In this document: one piece after another, positions 1-8,641 of the stretch | How the letters are laid out: each line of letters begins with the position of its first letter | Position numbering within the stretch: position 1 is the stretch's first letter | Origin: an uncultured Alphaproteobacteria bacterium | GTDB taxonomy: Bacteria; Pseudomonadota; Alphaproteobacteria; Puniceispirillales; Puniceispirillaceae | Direction: 5' to 3' | Length of the DNA stretch: 50,597 nt | Assembly: GCA_937924895.1 (NCBI GenBank) | Contig: CALEYP010000016.1 | Span: 1-50,597, forward strand | Notes under the pieces: generated by a model | Told to the model about the DNA's origin: nothing | The model's database searches: none | What the model saw: only the letters and a program-made list of their open reading frames with translations | Translations under genes and position numbers: made by a program

Positions 1-327
1 CCACCGGTGATAACGATGTTTGAATTTCATAATATGGTCACGAGCAAGGCTCATACCTGCAAGGCCACCATAATCACGCACATCACGCAGCCATCCAAAA
101 TCTTGATAGGCTTCATCAGAAAGAAGAGTGGTAAGCCCGCCTTGTACCAATTGACCGCCACGCATTGGGTTGCCTTGCCAGGGATCAATTAACTTAGCGG
201 TCGGCCAATCAGCGGCTTTGCCCCGCAATTGCCATCTGAAAAGCGCAGAGCTACGCAACAGCCGCTCCACATGCGTGATGCGCCAATTTTGCTGAGTGGT
301 CTCTCTATCATAGGATAGTTTCGTCAA
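1..327 (-). CDS. Heparinase II/III-like protein, N-terminal fragment (cut by window edge)
   Basis: The reverse strand is open from the window edge for 109 codons and has no ATG near its beginning. The translation contains the stretch DPWQGNPMRGGQLVQGG, typical of the N-terminal region of alphaproteobacterial heparinase II/III-like proteins, which commonly lie directly downstream of rsmB as here. Family members are predicted polysaccharide lyases, but the catalytic part is outside the window, so no substrate can be proposed. The most plausible start is the TTG at 325-327, which has a GAAGG ribosome-binding site about 8 bases upstream. A GTG at 268-270 is an alternative, and an in-frame stop lies upstream of both. 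The gene starts 46 bases after the rsmB stop on the same strand, so co-transcription is likely. Confidence 0.7.
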   Translation of the reverse strand, partial: MTKLSYDRETTQQNWRITHVERLLRSSALFRWQLRGKAADWPTAKLIDPWQGNPMRGGQLVQGGLTTLLSDEAYQDFGWLRDVRDYGGLAGMSLARDHIMKFKHRYHRW

Positions 328-373
328 CGCATAGGCCTTCGGACTGACAAGCTTTCTATTTGTTTAACTATTC

Positions 374-1894
374 TCAAAGAGCCTGCAATCTGGCAATGAA
401 AAATCCATCATTGCCACCAGAATGTGTGCCATCTATCTGCAATGCATCTGGCAGAAGGCGCAACGTCCCCTCTGTTGTGAGGGCGCTGGCAAAGGGGCCA
501 GCCTCTTCTGCAGTGAAAGGCAAGAGGCGAGCCCGCGGCTTATCGCCAGATGTCAGTCTTGTGATTACCTGTTCACCTTCTTCAGGTTGTAGTGAGCATG
601 TGGCATAGATAAGCTGGCCATCTGTTTTAAGCCAGCTCAGCGCTGATTTCGCCAATTCATATTGCAATTGCGGCAATTCTTTTAAGTCTGTGCTGATGTC
701 TTTTTGCATGACATCAGGGCGCTTGCGGATGGTGCCTGTCGCTGAGCAGGGCGCATCAAGTAATACCGCATCTACTTTTTTGTTGGGCCGGTAATGGCGG
801 GCATCTTCAACCTCAATGACGCAGCTCATCTGTAATCTTTCCAGATTATCTTGCAGACGGCGGGCTCTTTTGGGGTCAATCTCAATCGCTGTCACCTTGG
901 CGCCTGATGCGATAAGTTGGGCGGTTTTACCACCAGGCGCTGCGCACATATCAATCACATTTTTATCCGCCACATCCCCTAGGAGGTGTGCAGGCATCGC
1001 AGCGGCGATATCTTGCACCCACCACGCCCCTTCGGCAAACCCATCCCAGCTTGTAATATCCCCGCCTAATTTTGTGCGTACAACCGTATCAAGCAAGCAG
1101 ACAGCCTCTTTATTTTTGGCAAACTCAGCGGCACTCGCAGCCTTTGCGAAACTCAAATCCATCTCAGGCGGGGTGAAGAGCACAGGCAGAAAGCGTGTGA
1201 CTGTTTGTGTGCCATAGGCCGCTTGCCAGCTTTCCAGAAGTGGTGCGGCGATATTATCAGACAGATTTTCTGCGGCCAGAAGGTCAAAATCCTGATTGGC
1301 AATTTTACGCAGAACAGCATTGGCAAGGCCAGTCATATGGTCAAAGCCTGCCGCCCGCATCAAATCCACAGAGGTGCTAATGGCAGCATGAGGTTGCATC
1401 TTTAATAGCCATAATTGTGCGGCACCCATCATTAAAATCAAATGAGCTTCGGCTGGCGGCTTGCTATTGACGAGGGACGTAATGGCCGGATCTAGCTGCG
1501 CATGATGACGCAACACGCCTGTGACCAATAAACGTACAAACTGACGGTCAGACGCATAAAGATTTGATAGGCGCTCATTCTCGGCCAGCGCTTTATCCAG
1601 ATAGTGATCATGCAGTAACACAAGCTGCGCCACTTCAAAGGCGGCCATGCGGTTTGCAGGTAGATTATCGACCCGGGATAGCGAGACGATATCTCTCTTC
1701 TGGCCTTGTTGTGGCTTAGGCTTGGCTTTGGTTTTGTCGCGTCGCTTTTGGTCAAACGAGGCACCGCCTTTGCCAAAATGTCCGCCAAAGGGACCTGGAG
1801 CGCGTTTCTTGCCAGCTGATTTCTTGGCTGGTTTGACCTGAACAGGCTTCGCAAGTTTTAAGACAGGCTTTTGCTTTTGGGTATCATCACTCAT
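374..1894 (-). CDS. rsmB: 16S rRNA m5C967 methyltransferase RsmB (NusB-domain fusion)
   Basis: A 506-residue member of the RsmB/Fmu family, which methylates a cytosine of 16S rRNA using S-adenosylmethionine. An N-terminal NusB-like RNA-binding domain (about residues 80-210) precedes a Rossmann methyltransferase domain. Visible motifs are the SAM-binding MCAAPGGKT, the DAPCSATGT motif with one catalytic cysteine, and ATCSLQPEEGE with the second cysteine used by this two-cysteine family. The first 70 or so residues are a Lys/Pro/Gln-rich, probably disordered basic extension not found in E. coli RsmB; it may add RNA affinity (inference). The gene is divergent from the DUF1674 gene across 63 bases and is followed by the heparinase-like gene. 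Confidence 0.93.
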   Translation of the reverse strand: MSDDTQKQKPVLKLAKPVQVKPAKKSAGKKRAPGPFGGHFGKGGASFDQKRRDKTKAKPKPQQGQKRDIVSLSRVDNLPANRMAAFEVAQLVLLHDHYLDKALAENERLSNLYASDRQFVRLLVTGVLRHHAQLDPAITSLVNSKPPAEAHLILMMGAAQLWLLKMQPHAAISTSVDLMRAAGFDHMTGLANAVLRKIANQDFDLLAAENLSDNIAAPLLESWQAAYGTQTVTRFLPVLFTPPEMDLSFAKAASAAEFAKNKEAVCLLDTVVRTKLGGDITSWDGFAEGAWWVQDIAAAMPAHLLGDVADKNVIDMCAAPGGKTAQLIASGAKVTAIEIDPKRARRLQDNLERLQMSCVIEVEDARHYRPNKKVDAVLLDAPCSATGTIRKRPDVMQKDISTDLKELPQLQYELAKSALSWLKTDGQLIYATCSLQPEEGEQVITRLTSGDKPRARLLPFTAEEAGPFASALTTEGTLRLLPDALQIDGTHSGGNDGFFIARLQAL

Positions 1895-1957
1895 GGCGCT
1901 GTTATCAACCAGAAGCCCCCTCTTGTCTATGAGTTATTTTTTCCCATATAACAAAGC

Positions 1958-2110
1958 ATGACTGAAAAACAGACAAATGACCCCAAAAAGCCAACTGCTG
2001 AGCCACAAACAGATGAGGCAAAGACGCCTGTTGAACGTGGTGGCCCCAAAGGCCCAGAGCCGACCCGTTTTGGTGATTGGGAAAGCAATGGCAGATGCAC
2101 TGATTTTTAA
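1958..2110 (+). CDS. DUF1674 / SDHAF4-like small protein
   Basis: A 50-residue ORF ending in the diagnostic DUF1674 (PF07896) block: GGPKGPEPTRFGDWE followed by SNGRCTDF at the extreme C-terminus. The first half is a low-complexity Lys/Thr/Pro/Glu stretch. The eukaryotic relative SDHAF4 (Sdh8) binds flavinylated succinate dehydrogenase subunit A during assembly. A similar role here is inferred from the family; no sdh genes lie in this window. The gene sits 12 bases before the DUF1491 gene, suggesting a short operon. Confidence 0.85.
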   Translation: MTEKQTNDPKKPTAEPQTDEAKTPVERGGPKGPEPTRFGDWESNGRCTDF

Positions 2111-2122
2111 AAGCGGAATGCC

Positions 2123-2452
2123 ATGGGAAAGCTGAAGACACAACATCTCGTCAATGCTGCGATGCGTCTGGCTGATCAAGAGCTAATTGGCTTTTATGTG
2201 ACCAAGAAAGGTGATCCCGATTCAGGGATTATTTTCATCGAATGTGATGTTGATGGTCATCAGAGTAAGCTCTATGCACGTGCCATGTCATTTGACGGTG
2301 TATATGAATACACCGCTATTTCAGGGGACACACCGCGTGATCGTCAAGATATCGCTGCTTTGATTGACCGCGAAGTCGCGCGTGACCAAGATTGCTGGGT
2401 TATCTCTGTTGAAGGTCAAAAGGGACTACAAATTTTTGAACAAATAACGTAG
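2123..2452 (+). CDS. DUF1491 family protein
   Basis: A 109-residue cytosolic protein matching the alphaproteobacterial DUF1491 pattern: a basic helix, then a beta-rich core with a GDPDSGIIF-type segment, an acidic helical piece containing DREVARDQDCWV, and a terminal strand ending in GLQIFEQ. The family has no established function. Start codon: ATG at 2123; another ATG five bases upstream is in a different frame. It lies between the DUF1674 gene and the HisD-family gene on the same strand and is probably co-transcribed with the former. Confidence 0.75.
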   Translation: MGKLKTQHLVNAAMRLADQELIGFYVTKKGDPDSGIIFIECDVDGHQSKLYARAMSFDGVYEYTAISGDTPRDRQDIAALIDREVARDQDCWVISVEGQKGLQIFEQIT

Positions 2453-2499
2453 AAGCTAGGACATAGCGCACCACCTCTCATTGCCAGGAGCTTGCCACT

Positions 2500-3834
2500 A
2501 TGCGAACCATCGCTCTTTATGATTATGCCACCTTATCAGAGGCGGACCGTGCGGCTCTTTTGCGACGTACCGAAGATGATTTATCCGACTATATCGCCAA
2601 AGTCACACCTGTCATCGAAGAGGTGCGTCACAATGGGGACGAGGCCATTGCCAAATTCGTAAAACAATTTGATAAGGCTGAGATTGATCCACAGAATATC
2701 CTTGCGACTGAGGCTGAATTTGATGCGGCATTTGACGCGCTGGATGATGAGTTTATCGATGTGCTGCGTTATGCCGCTGATAATATTAAGCGCTTTCATG
2801 AAATGCAAAAGCCAGATGATATCTGGTGGACAGAGATCCGTCCTGGCGTGAAGGTAGGGGAGCGTGCGACCCCGATTTCTTCATGCGCGCTCTATTCACC
2901 GCGTGGCAAAGGCTCGTTTCCGTCAGTTACATTAATGACAGCTATCCCCGCTGTTGTTGCTGGTGTTAAAACCCCTGTTATTTTGACACCGCCTGGACCA
3001 GATGGGGAAATCGACCCCGCCACTTTGGTTGCGGCTCGCATCGCTGGTGTGGAGCTGGTGGGGCGTGCTGGCGGACCTCTTGCTGTCGCCGCAGCAGCCT
3101 ATGGTACAGCCTCGATTCCGAAATGTTTAAAAATTGAAGGGCCAGGCAGTCCGTGGTTTGTGGCGGCAAAACATGTCTTAGCCGATAAGATTAGCTCTCG
3201 CCTACCGGCCGGGCCGTCTGAGGTTGTGGTGTTGGCAGATAGCACTGTTTCACCTCGTCTGGCAGCGCTTGATATTCTGATTGAATCTGAGCATGGGGCT
3301 GACAGCTCTGGCTTCCTCGTTACATGGGACAGGGCGTTTGCTGAGGAAGCGGCGCGCCTTATCCCAGAATTTTATCCGCATATGAGTGCGGAGCGTGTTG
3401 ATTATGCCTCTGCGGTGTTAGCAGGGCCTCGTGGTGGCATTGTCCTAACAGACAGCCCTGAACAGGCCTATCAATTCATCAATGATTATGCGCCTGAACA
3501 TTGTCAGATTTTATCAAAAGAGGCAGAGACTCATCTCCCTCATATTACCAATGCGTCTGAAGTGTTGCTTGGTGAATATGCGGCTGGCTCGCTGGCGAAT
3601 TATATGATGGGGCCGAATTGTGTACTTCCAACATCTGGCGCCGCACATATCCACTCGCCTCTTGGGGTGATGGATTTTATGAAATTAAGCTCTGTTGGTA
3701 TGGTGACCAAAGAAGGCTTTGCAGAAATGGGACCTAAGACTGAAATTTTTGCCCGCTACGAAGGGTTTGATGCGCATGCCAATGCGGTATCAGAACTGAG
3801 ATATGAGGTAATGAATGAAGACTCTGATAAGTAA
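2500..3834 (+). CDS. HisD-family NAD-dependent dehydrogenase, probable paralogue rather than true histidinol dehydrogenase
   Basis: A 444-residue protein collinear with histidinol dehydrogenase (HisD), which oxidises histidinol to histidine in two NAD-dependent steps. The general-base region NDYAPEH and the zinc-ligand histidines H265 (in ESEHGADS) and H426 (in GFDAHANAV) are present. Two other zinc ligands of E. coli HisD appear changed: Gln259 corresponds to E262 and Asp360 to N367 (SLANYMMGPN). The 'PNHVLPT' histidine is a cysteine. No other his genes are nearby. This suggests a HisD paralogue acting on another hydroxymethyl or diol substrate, as in the sulfopropanediol dehydrogenase HpsN branch. 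Family membership is firm; the substrate is unknown. Confidence 0.8.
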   Translation: MRTIALYDYATLSEADRAALLRRTEDDLSDYIAKVTPVIEEVRHNGDEAIAKFVKQFDKAEIDPQNILATEAEFDAAFDALDDEFIDVLRYAADNIKRFHEMQKPDDIWWTEIRPGVKVGERATPISSCALYSPRGKGSFPSVTLMTAIPAVVAGVKTPVILTPPGPDGEIDPATLVAARIAGVELVGRAGGPLAVAAAAYGTASIPKCLKIEGPGSPWFVAAKHVLADKISSRLPAGPSEVVVLADSTVSPRLAALDILIESEHGADSSGFLVTWDRAFAEEAARLIPEFYPHMSAERVDYASAVLAGPRGGIVLTDSPEQAYQFINDYAPEHCQILSKEAETHLPHITNASEVLLGEYAAGSLANYMMGPNCVLPTSGAAHIHSPLGVMDFMKLSSVGMVTKEGFAEMGPKTEIFARYEGFDAHANAVSELRYEVMNEDSDK

Positions 3835-4120
3835 AGTGCTCTTTTTTGCTGTCCTATCACAAGTCATGTTCATGGGGCAGGGTAAGGCAGAGTTTACACC
3901 ACAAGCGGAATATCTGCTCGTTTGGGTGTTGGCCAATGATTATATCGATAGCGGGTTGCGCTATCAAACCGCGCCTGATTGTTATACAGCTGCGCAGAAT
4001 ATTGGCCTTGAAATGGGCGAGGTTAATATGAAAGCGCCACAATTTATCTGCATGCCTTTGGCAGATGATTACCCGCTTGCCATTACGACCAAACAGGCAC
4101 AAAGCCGCTTTCCATTTTAA
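3815..4120 (+). CDS. Small exported protein, unknown family
   Basis: A 101-residue ORF overlapping the 3' end of the HisD-family gene by 20 bases. The ribosome-binding site GAGGT, inside the upstream gene, lies 5 bases before the ATG, so translational coupling is likely. Residues 1-26 form a signal peptide (MKTLISK followed by a hydrophobic run and a GQGKA-type end). The mature part is about 75 residues with two cysteines (in APDCYTAA and FICMPL), which could form one disulfide in the periplasm. I do not recognise the family. Its tight coupling suggests it serves the same process as the dehydrogenase (inference). It converges on tcuB, with 27 bases between the two stops. Confidence 0.7.
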   Translation: MKTLISKVLFFAVLSQVMFMGQGKAEFTPQAEYLLVWVLANDYIDSGLRYQTAPDCYTAAQNIGLEMGEVNMKAPQFICMPLADDYPLAITTKQAQSRFPF

Positions 4121-4147
4121 GGTCTGCGGCTTGGTGCCTTATGTTGC

Positions 4148-5272
4148 CTAATGCGAGGTTTTGGCCTCTGTTGCATTTGCCAATAGGGCGGCAAAGCGAT
4201 AAATGCCATGCACAAATTTCGAAAATGGCAGAATGAGGAAAAAGCCGTAGACAAGGCCAAGATGGATCGCAAGCGCCAAGCCCATATAGCTGGTTTCACG
4301 CACCGCTAAGAGGATGAGGCCTGTTGCAGATACCCAGAATAACAGCCAGATAAAGGCGTAATCCATGCCCAATGTGGCAAGTGATTTCACGCGCTCATCC
4401 ATGCGTCGTTTTTCAATCCATAAGCCAGCTGTGCCGATACATAAAATGATGCCGCCAACGGTGCCTAAGAGAACAGGCAAGCTGAAATAGTCATAAGGCG
4501 CTTCACGCCCTAATAGATAGTGATAGAGCGTCCCGACCGAGGTTGAGGCAAAGCACATCATAAAGCCATAAAAGGTCAGGTGATGATAATATTTGCGCGC
4601 GTTTGATGAACGTGAATCTGCGGTCGGACAGCCAGGCGAGCCCCCAGCATTGTCCCCGCCTAAATAACGCAAAGTAGACATCGCTGTCAGCGCATCTTGT
4701 AAGGCCGGCATGCCGCCCCACTTTGCGCCAGTTTGATGCCAATAACGGCGCCAACCTATCACAAAGGCCACAAAGACATAACTTGTGATAACCAACGGAA
4801 TGCCTGCCATGACGGTATGAGGCATAATTACATAAAATGCGCCTTCGCCAAGATGCACACCCCAGAATAAAGCCGGATTAATCAATGCCAGCATTAATCC
4901 CACCGCTAAGGCTAGGGCGATTGAGATGGCAATTGAGACAAAGAGCCCATTGGCTTCAAAGACTTTCCCAGCCGCTCTTGGCCACGCATAATCAGCATAG
5001 GTCTCAAGACGGCGTTCGGCCAATGTTGCGGGGACATTCACGGCAAATTCATGGGGCGGTGCGTATTGGCATGCATGATAACAGGCACCACAATTATGGC
5101 ATAGGTTCGCAAGAAAGGCTGTGTCACCTTCATCAAATTCACGGCGGCGTTCCATGGCAGGAAAGACGGCGCAAAAGCCCTCACAATACCGGCAGGCATT
5201 ACAAATCTGCATGATGCGTTTGGTTTCTTCATGGCTTTGCGCACTTGCCAAATCTTGTAGATTCACGCTCAT
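4148..5272 (-). CDS. tcuB: TcuB/CitB-type membrane iron-sulfur electron-transfer protein
   Basis: A 374-residue protein (378 if a GTG at 5284 is used) with an N-terminal ferredoxin-like domain holding two CxxCxxCxxxC clusters (C24, C27, C30, C34 and C58, C61, C64, C68), followed by about six membrane segments with conserved histidines. This is the architecture of TcuB/CitB, which reoxidises the flavoprotein TcuA and passes electrons to the membrane quinone pool during tricarballylate oxidation. The ATG at 5272 is preferred over the GTG because a GAGAG sequence precedes it. The GTG option would overlap the tcuA stop by four bases. Same strand and directly downstream of tcuA, so one operon. Confidence 0.9.
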   Translation of the reverse strand: MSVNLQDLASAQSHEETKRIMQICNACRYCEGFCAVFPAMERRREFDEGDTAFLANLCHNCGACYHACQYAPPHEFAVNVPATLAERRLETYADYAWPRAAGKVFEANGLFVSIAISIALALAVGLMLALINPALFWGVHLGEGAFYVIMPHTVMAGIPLVITSYVFVAFVIGWRRYWHQTGAKWGGMPALQDALTAMSTLRYLGGDNAGGSPGCPTADSRSSNARKYYHHLTFYGFMMCFASTSVGTLYHYLLGREAPYDYFSLPVLLGTVGGIILCIGTAGLWIEKRRMDERVKSLATLGMDYAFIWLLFWVSATGLILLAVRETSYMGLALAIHLGLVYGFFLILPFSKFVHGIYRFAALLANATEAKTSH

Positions 5273-5280
5273 CTTATCTC

Positions 5281-6690
5281 TCACTTATTTTGGAGGCGCT
5301 TTGCGGCCTCTTCGCCGGCAATCCGTCCAAACACAGCGCCGATTGTCATGCCAATACCAGCCAAATAGCCTTGCCCTAAAATATTGCCTGCCATGATTTC
5401 ACCAGCCGCAAATAGGTTTGTCGCAGCTTTTCCATCTTCGAATAGAATTTGCGCCTTATCATTCACCTCGACACCCATATAGGTAAAGGTGATGCCTGGG
5501 CGCAGAGGGAAACCATAAAAGGGCGGGATGGCAACAGGCGCCGCCCAATTTGTTTTTTCCGGCTTTAGTCCTGTTGTGGCTTTCCCATCTAGAATGGATT
5601 GGTCAATGGGTCCCTCTGGGCAGGCGTTGTTAAATTGCGCAACTGTTTTGGCAAGTGCCTCAGGCGCGAGGCCTAATTCGCCGGCCAACCCTTCAATGCT
5701 GTCAGACTGGATTGGTGTAAAGACAGATGGCATGAAACGTTTAACGCCAGCAGAATCTAGGATTGCATAGGCTACCTGATCCGGTTGCCCAGCAACAAGG
5801 CGCCCCCAAATAGCATAACGTTTTGGCCAAAAATCCTCCCCCTCATCATAAAAGCGCTCTGCTTGTTTATTCACAACAAGCGAGAAGGGCACACCGTCAA
5901 TACGGCTTGCAATGCCGCCATCATATTTTGGGGCGCGCGCATCAATCGCAACAGCATGGCACTGGTCGAGCGAGCCAACGGGGACAGCGCCTTGGTCAAG
6001 CAAAGAGCGCAGCATCACCCCTTTATTATAGGGCGTACCCCTCACGAGGAAGTTCTTCGCAGCCTCTCCCCAACCTTCAGCCAACCAATCAAGGTTGGCT
6101 TCAAACCCGCCGGCGGTAAGGATAAATTGCCGTGCTTCCAGCGGCGTGTCATGTCCCTCAAATACCAAACTCTGACAGGTGCCATTTTCGATAAGTAGTT
6201 CCTTAACAGGGGCATCATAAATAAAGGAAATGCCAATATCCTCTGCGTAATGACACAGGCTATTTAACAAAGCGCGCCCACCGCCGAGGAAGAAGGCGTT
6301 GGTTCGGCCCAAATTCAATGTGCCTGATAAGGCTGGCTGAAAGCGGACACCGCGATGGCTGAGCCAACTCGTGAGCTCGGCTGATTTTTCAAGCGTGAGC
6401 GTTGCCAAAGCTTCATTGGTGACGCCTTTTGTCACGCGCATTAAATCGTCAAAATATTCTTCAAAACTATAGGCATCTGTAAGGATGTCTGTCGGCTCAT
6501 CATGCATGGCGCGCAAGTTGCGTGTATGGCGTGTATTGCCGCCACGCATATCGCGGGGGGCTGACTCAATTACAAGGACGCGTTGACCAGCCTCAGCTGC
6601 TGTAATTGCCGCACAAAGACCAGCATTGCCCGCCCCAATAACTATTACATCCCAAGATATGGAAAAGAGTTGTGTTTTGTCTGTATACAT
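5281..6690 (-). CDS. tcuA: FAD-dependent tricarballylate dehydrogenase TcuA
   Basis: A flavoprotein of the fumarate reductase/succinate dehydrogenase group. The dinucleotide-binding motif VIGAGNAGLCAA lies at the N-terminus, followed by an RGGNTRHT segment, and the C-terminal FAD-contact block is AGNILGQGYLAG. In Salmonella, TcuA oxidises tricarballylate to cis-aconitate. The length (469 residues from the ATG at 6690) fits the family. A TTG at 6726 with an AAGGCG site 8 bases upstream is a serious alternative start (481 residues). In that case the GTATAC operator pair would lie within the first codons rather than at the start codon. The gene is divergent from the GntR-family gene, probably its regulator, and followed by tcuB. 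Confidence 0.88.
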   Translation of the reverse strand: MYTDKTQLFSISWDVIVIGAGNAGLCAAITAAEAGQRVLVIESAPRDMRGGNTRHTRNLRAMHDEPTDILTDAYSFEEYFDDLMRVTKGVTNEALATLTLEKSAELTSWLSHRGVRFQPALSGTLNLGRTNAFFLGGGRALLNSLCHYAEDIGISFIYDAPVKELLIENGTCQSLVFEGHDTPLEARQFILTAGGFEANLDWLAEGWGEAAKNFLVRGTPYNKGVMLRSLLDQGAVPVGSLDQCHAVAIDARAPKYDGGIASRIDGVPFSLVVNKQAERFYDEGEDFWPKRYAIWGRLVAGQPDQVAYAILDSAGVKRFMPSVFTPIQSDSIEGLAGELGLAPEALAKTVAQFNNACPEGPIDQSILDGKATTGLKPEKTNWAAPVAIPPFYGFPLRPGITFTYMGVEVNDKAQILFEDGKAATNLFAAGEIMAGNILGQGYLAGIGMTIGAVFGRIAGEEAAKRLQNK

Positions 6691-6699
6691 GTGTATACA
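6682..6699. promoter_or_regulatory. Tandem GTATAC operator between tcuA and gntR
   Basis: Two copies of the 8-base palindrome tGTATACa occupy 6682-6689 and 6692-6699, exactly ten bases (about one helical turn) apart. FCD-subfamily GntR regulators are known to bind short palindromes with GT...AC ends. The pair sits in the divergent region between a GntR/FCD gene and tcuAB and overlaps the likely tcuA start codon. The arrangement fits repression of tcuAB, relieved by a tricarboxylate ligand (inference). Confidence 0.7.
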
Positions 6700-6772
6700 A
6701 ATAAGGTGGGCATGCGTGAAAGGCAAGTAAAAAGCGCCTTAACCTCTGTCAAATTGTAAAGGGTCGTCATAC

Positions 6773-7477
6773 ATGATGAGCTGGAATGATATCATTGAAC
6801 AGAATGATGCTGAGATGCCATCTCTTAGCGCCACACAACGATGTCACCATGCAATTATTGCCGCTATCAAGGCGCATCTTTTGCGGCCTGGTGCAAGGGT
6901 AGTAGAATCAGACTTATGTCGAATGTTGGCTGTGTCTCGTACGCCTTTAAGAGAAGCTGTCGCCATGTTGCGCGCGCAGGGCGTACTTGAATTTGATGGT
7001 AATCATCTGGCTGTCCGTAAATTAGGGTGGTCGGATATCCATGATTTATATGATATGCGTATCTTGCTTGAGGGGGCGGCCGCGAAAGGAGCGGCGCAAC
7101 GGGCTGGTGCTGCTGAAAAACAGGTTTTCGCGCATCTTCTTGATCAAGAAGCAAGCTATCTTGCCGCAGGGGCAGAACCAGCCATTCTAGCTGCGCATAA
7201 TGGCCGGTTTCATAGTGCTTTGCTTGATGCGGCACGTAACTCTTTTTTGACAGAGGCCTTGCACCGCCTATCACATCTTTTGGTTTTGCTCGGCGACACA
7301 GCCTATCTCCTAGATGGGCGTGCTCATGTGATTTTTGCTGAACATAAAGCTGTTATCACAGCGATTGAGGCAGGAGACGATGCCGAGGCAGAACGCGCCA
7401 TGCAATATCATCTCAAACAAGCACTCGCTGCGCGCCTACAACTCCTCGCAATGCGCCAAGACCAAGTGATGGATTAA
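6773..7477 (+). CDS. GntR-family regulator with FCD effector domain
   Basis: A 234-residue transcription factor. The N-terminal winged helix-turn-helix (about residues 20-85) contains the GntR signature ESDLCRMLAVSRTPLREAV. The C-terminal all-helical FCD domain (about 90-220) has the NGRFHSALLDAARN segment that in this subfamily binds a metal and a carboxylate ligand. It is divergent from tcuA with a tandem GTATAC operator between them and is followed five bases later by the AbrB-family gene. A regulator of tricarboxylate use is the natural reading; Salmonella tcu is instead controlled by a LysR protein. Start: ATG at 6773 after AAAGGG; ATG 6776 is possible. Confidence 0.87.
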   Translation: MMSWNDIIEQNDAEMPSLSATQRCHHAIIAAIKAHLLRPGARVVESDLCRMLAVSRTPLREAVAMLRAQGVLEFDGNHLAVRKLGWSDIHDLYDMRILLEGAAAKGAAQRAGAAEKQVFAHLLDQEASYLAAGAEPAILAAHNGRFHSALLDAARNSFLTEALHRLSHLLVLLGDTAYLLDGRAHVIFAEHKAVITAIEAGDDAEAERAMQYHLKQALAARLQLLAMRQDQVMD

Positions 7478-7482
7478 AGGCT

Positions 7483-8568
7483 ATGACAGCAACGTCTCTT
7501 ACCTTTCGCGCAATTGTCACGGACATCCGCAAAATGGCTGTCACTTTCGCTATTGCGCTTGCCACGGGGGCATTATTTTGGGCGGTTAATTTTCCGGCAC
7601 CCTTTTTGATGGGCAGCCTCTTTGGTGTCTGGGTCATAGGGGCGAATATGCCAGCCTTGCACCCACATTTAGGAGTCGCACGCTGGTTTCATATCCCTGT
7701 CGTGTTAGGGCTAGGCGTATTGATAGGTAGTTATTTTAACGCAGATGTTGTCAGTCAAGCTTATCGCTGGTGGGATACATTAGCGATGATGATCCTTGTG
7801 ACTCTCATTGTCAGCAGCGCGGGATATCTCTTTTTAACCCGCGCACGACGCTATGATCCGCTCATGGCGTTTTTCTGCTCGATACCAGGCGGTCAGGCAG
7901 AGGCCATCATTATTGCCCGTGATACTGTTGAAAAAGACTATGTGGTGGCGTTATTCCACCTCATCCGTGTCGCTTTTGTCTTTGTGTCAACGCCACTCAT
8001 TCTAGGGCTATTTCAAGGGGCGGCCGCCGTGGCAGAAAGCAATAGTCAGCTTGCCCAGATGCCAGGCTTGTTTGATATGCCAGCGCTTGATTTGGTGGGG
8101 TTTTTCACGCTTGCCGTCTCAGGGTATGTCATAGCGCGCCGTTTGCGGTGGCCGATGCCTCATTTATTGGGGCCAGTGGGGGCATCAACCATTGCCCATA
8201 TGGCTGGCATCATTGCCATCCCGCGCATTTTTGAATTTGTGATGCTGGCCCAATTAGCGATTGGCGGCGCGGTTGGGGCACGCCTTGCCCAAGTCCGGTT
8301 TGCTGAGTTGCGAGTTTATTTGCGAGATGCTGCGCTCACGACAGTGATGATCCTGACCCTTTACTTTGCTGCTGCCTGCCTCATGACCTTTGTGACAGGG
8401 CGGGATTTATTGCAAATCTGGCTAGCCTTTGTCCCTGGTGGGTTATATGAGGTCACCTTACTTGCGCTTTTATTTGGCTTTGATATTGCCTTTGTTGCCT
8501 TTCACCACACAGCGCGGATTATCCTTATCTTCCTCGCCATGCCGCTGGCAGTCACCAAGCTGAAATAG
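7483..8568 (+). CDS. AbrB-family (PF05145) polytopic membrane protein
   Basis: A 361-residue very hydrophobic protein with about nine to ten predicted membrane segments in two similar halves. Conserved family features include the FLMGSLFGVW-like turn, FFCSIPGGQAEA, and a second-half counterpart MPHLLGPVGAS. The family is often mislabelled 'ammonia monooxygenase' or 'AbrB regulator', but these are membrane proteins of poorly known, probably transport, function. It begins five bases after gntR and is thus co-transcribed, which suggests that it handles a compound related to the tricarboxylate substrates of this island (inference). Confidence 0.8.
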   Translation: MTATSLTFRAIVTDIRKMAVTFAIALATGALFWAVNFPAPFLMGSLFGVWVIGANMPALHPHLGVARWFHIPVVLGLGVLIGSYFNADVVSQAYRWWDTLAMMILVTLIVSSAGYLFLTRARRYDPLMAFFCSIPGGQAEAIIIARDTVEKDYVVALFHLIRVAFVFVSTPLILGLFQGAAAVAESNSQLAQMPGLFDMPALDLVGFFTLAVSGYVIARRLRWPMPHLLGPVGASTIAHMAGIIAIPRIFEFVMLAQLAIGGAVGARLAQVRFAELRVYLRDAALTTVMILTLYFAAACLMTFVTGRDLLQIWLAFVPGGLYEVTLLALLFGFDIAFVAFHHTARIILIFLAMPLAVTKLK

Positions 8569-8641
8569 TACGACGCCTCTTGCCACTTAGGCAGGGGGCA
8601 GTTAGCCTTGTCATTACATGATGGTGATATGAGGTATGATG

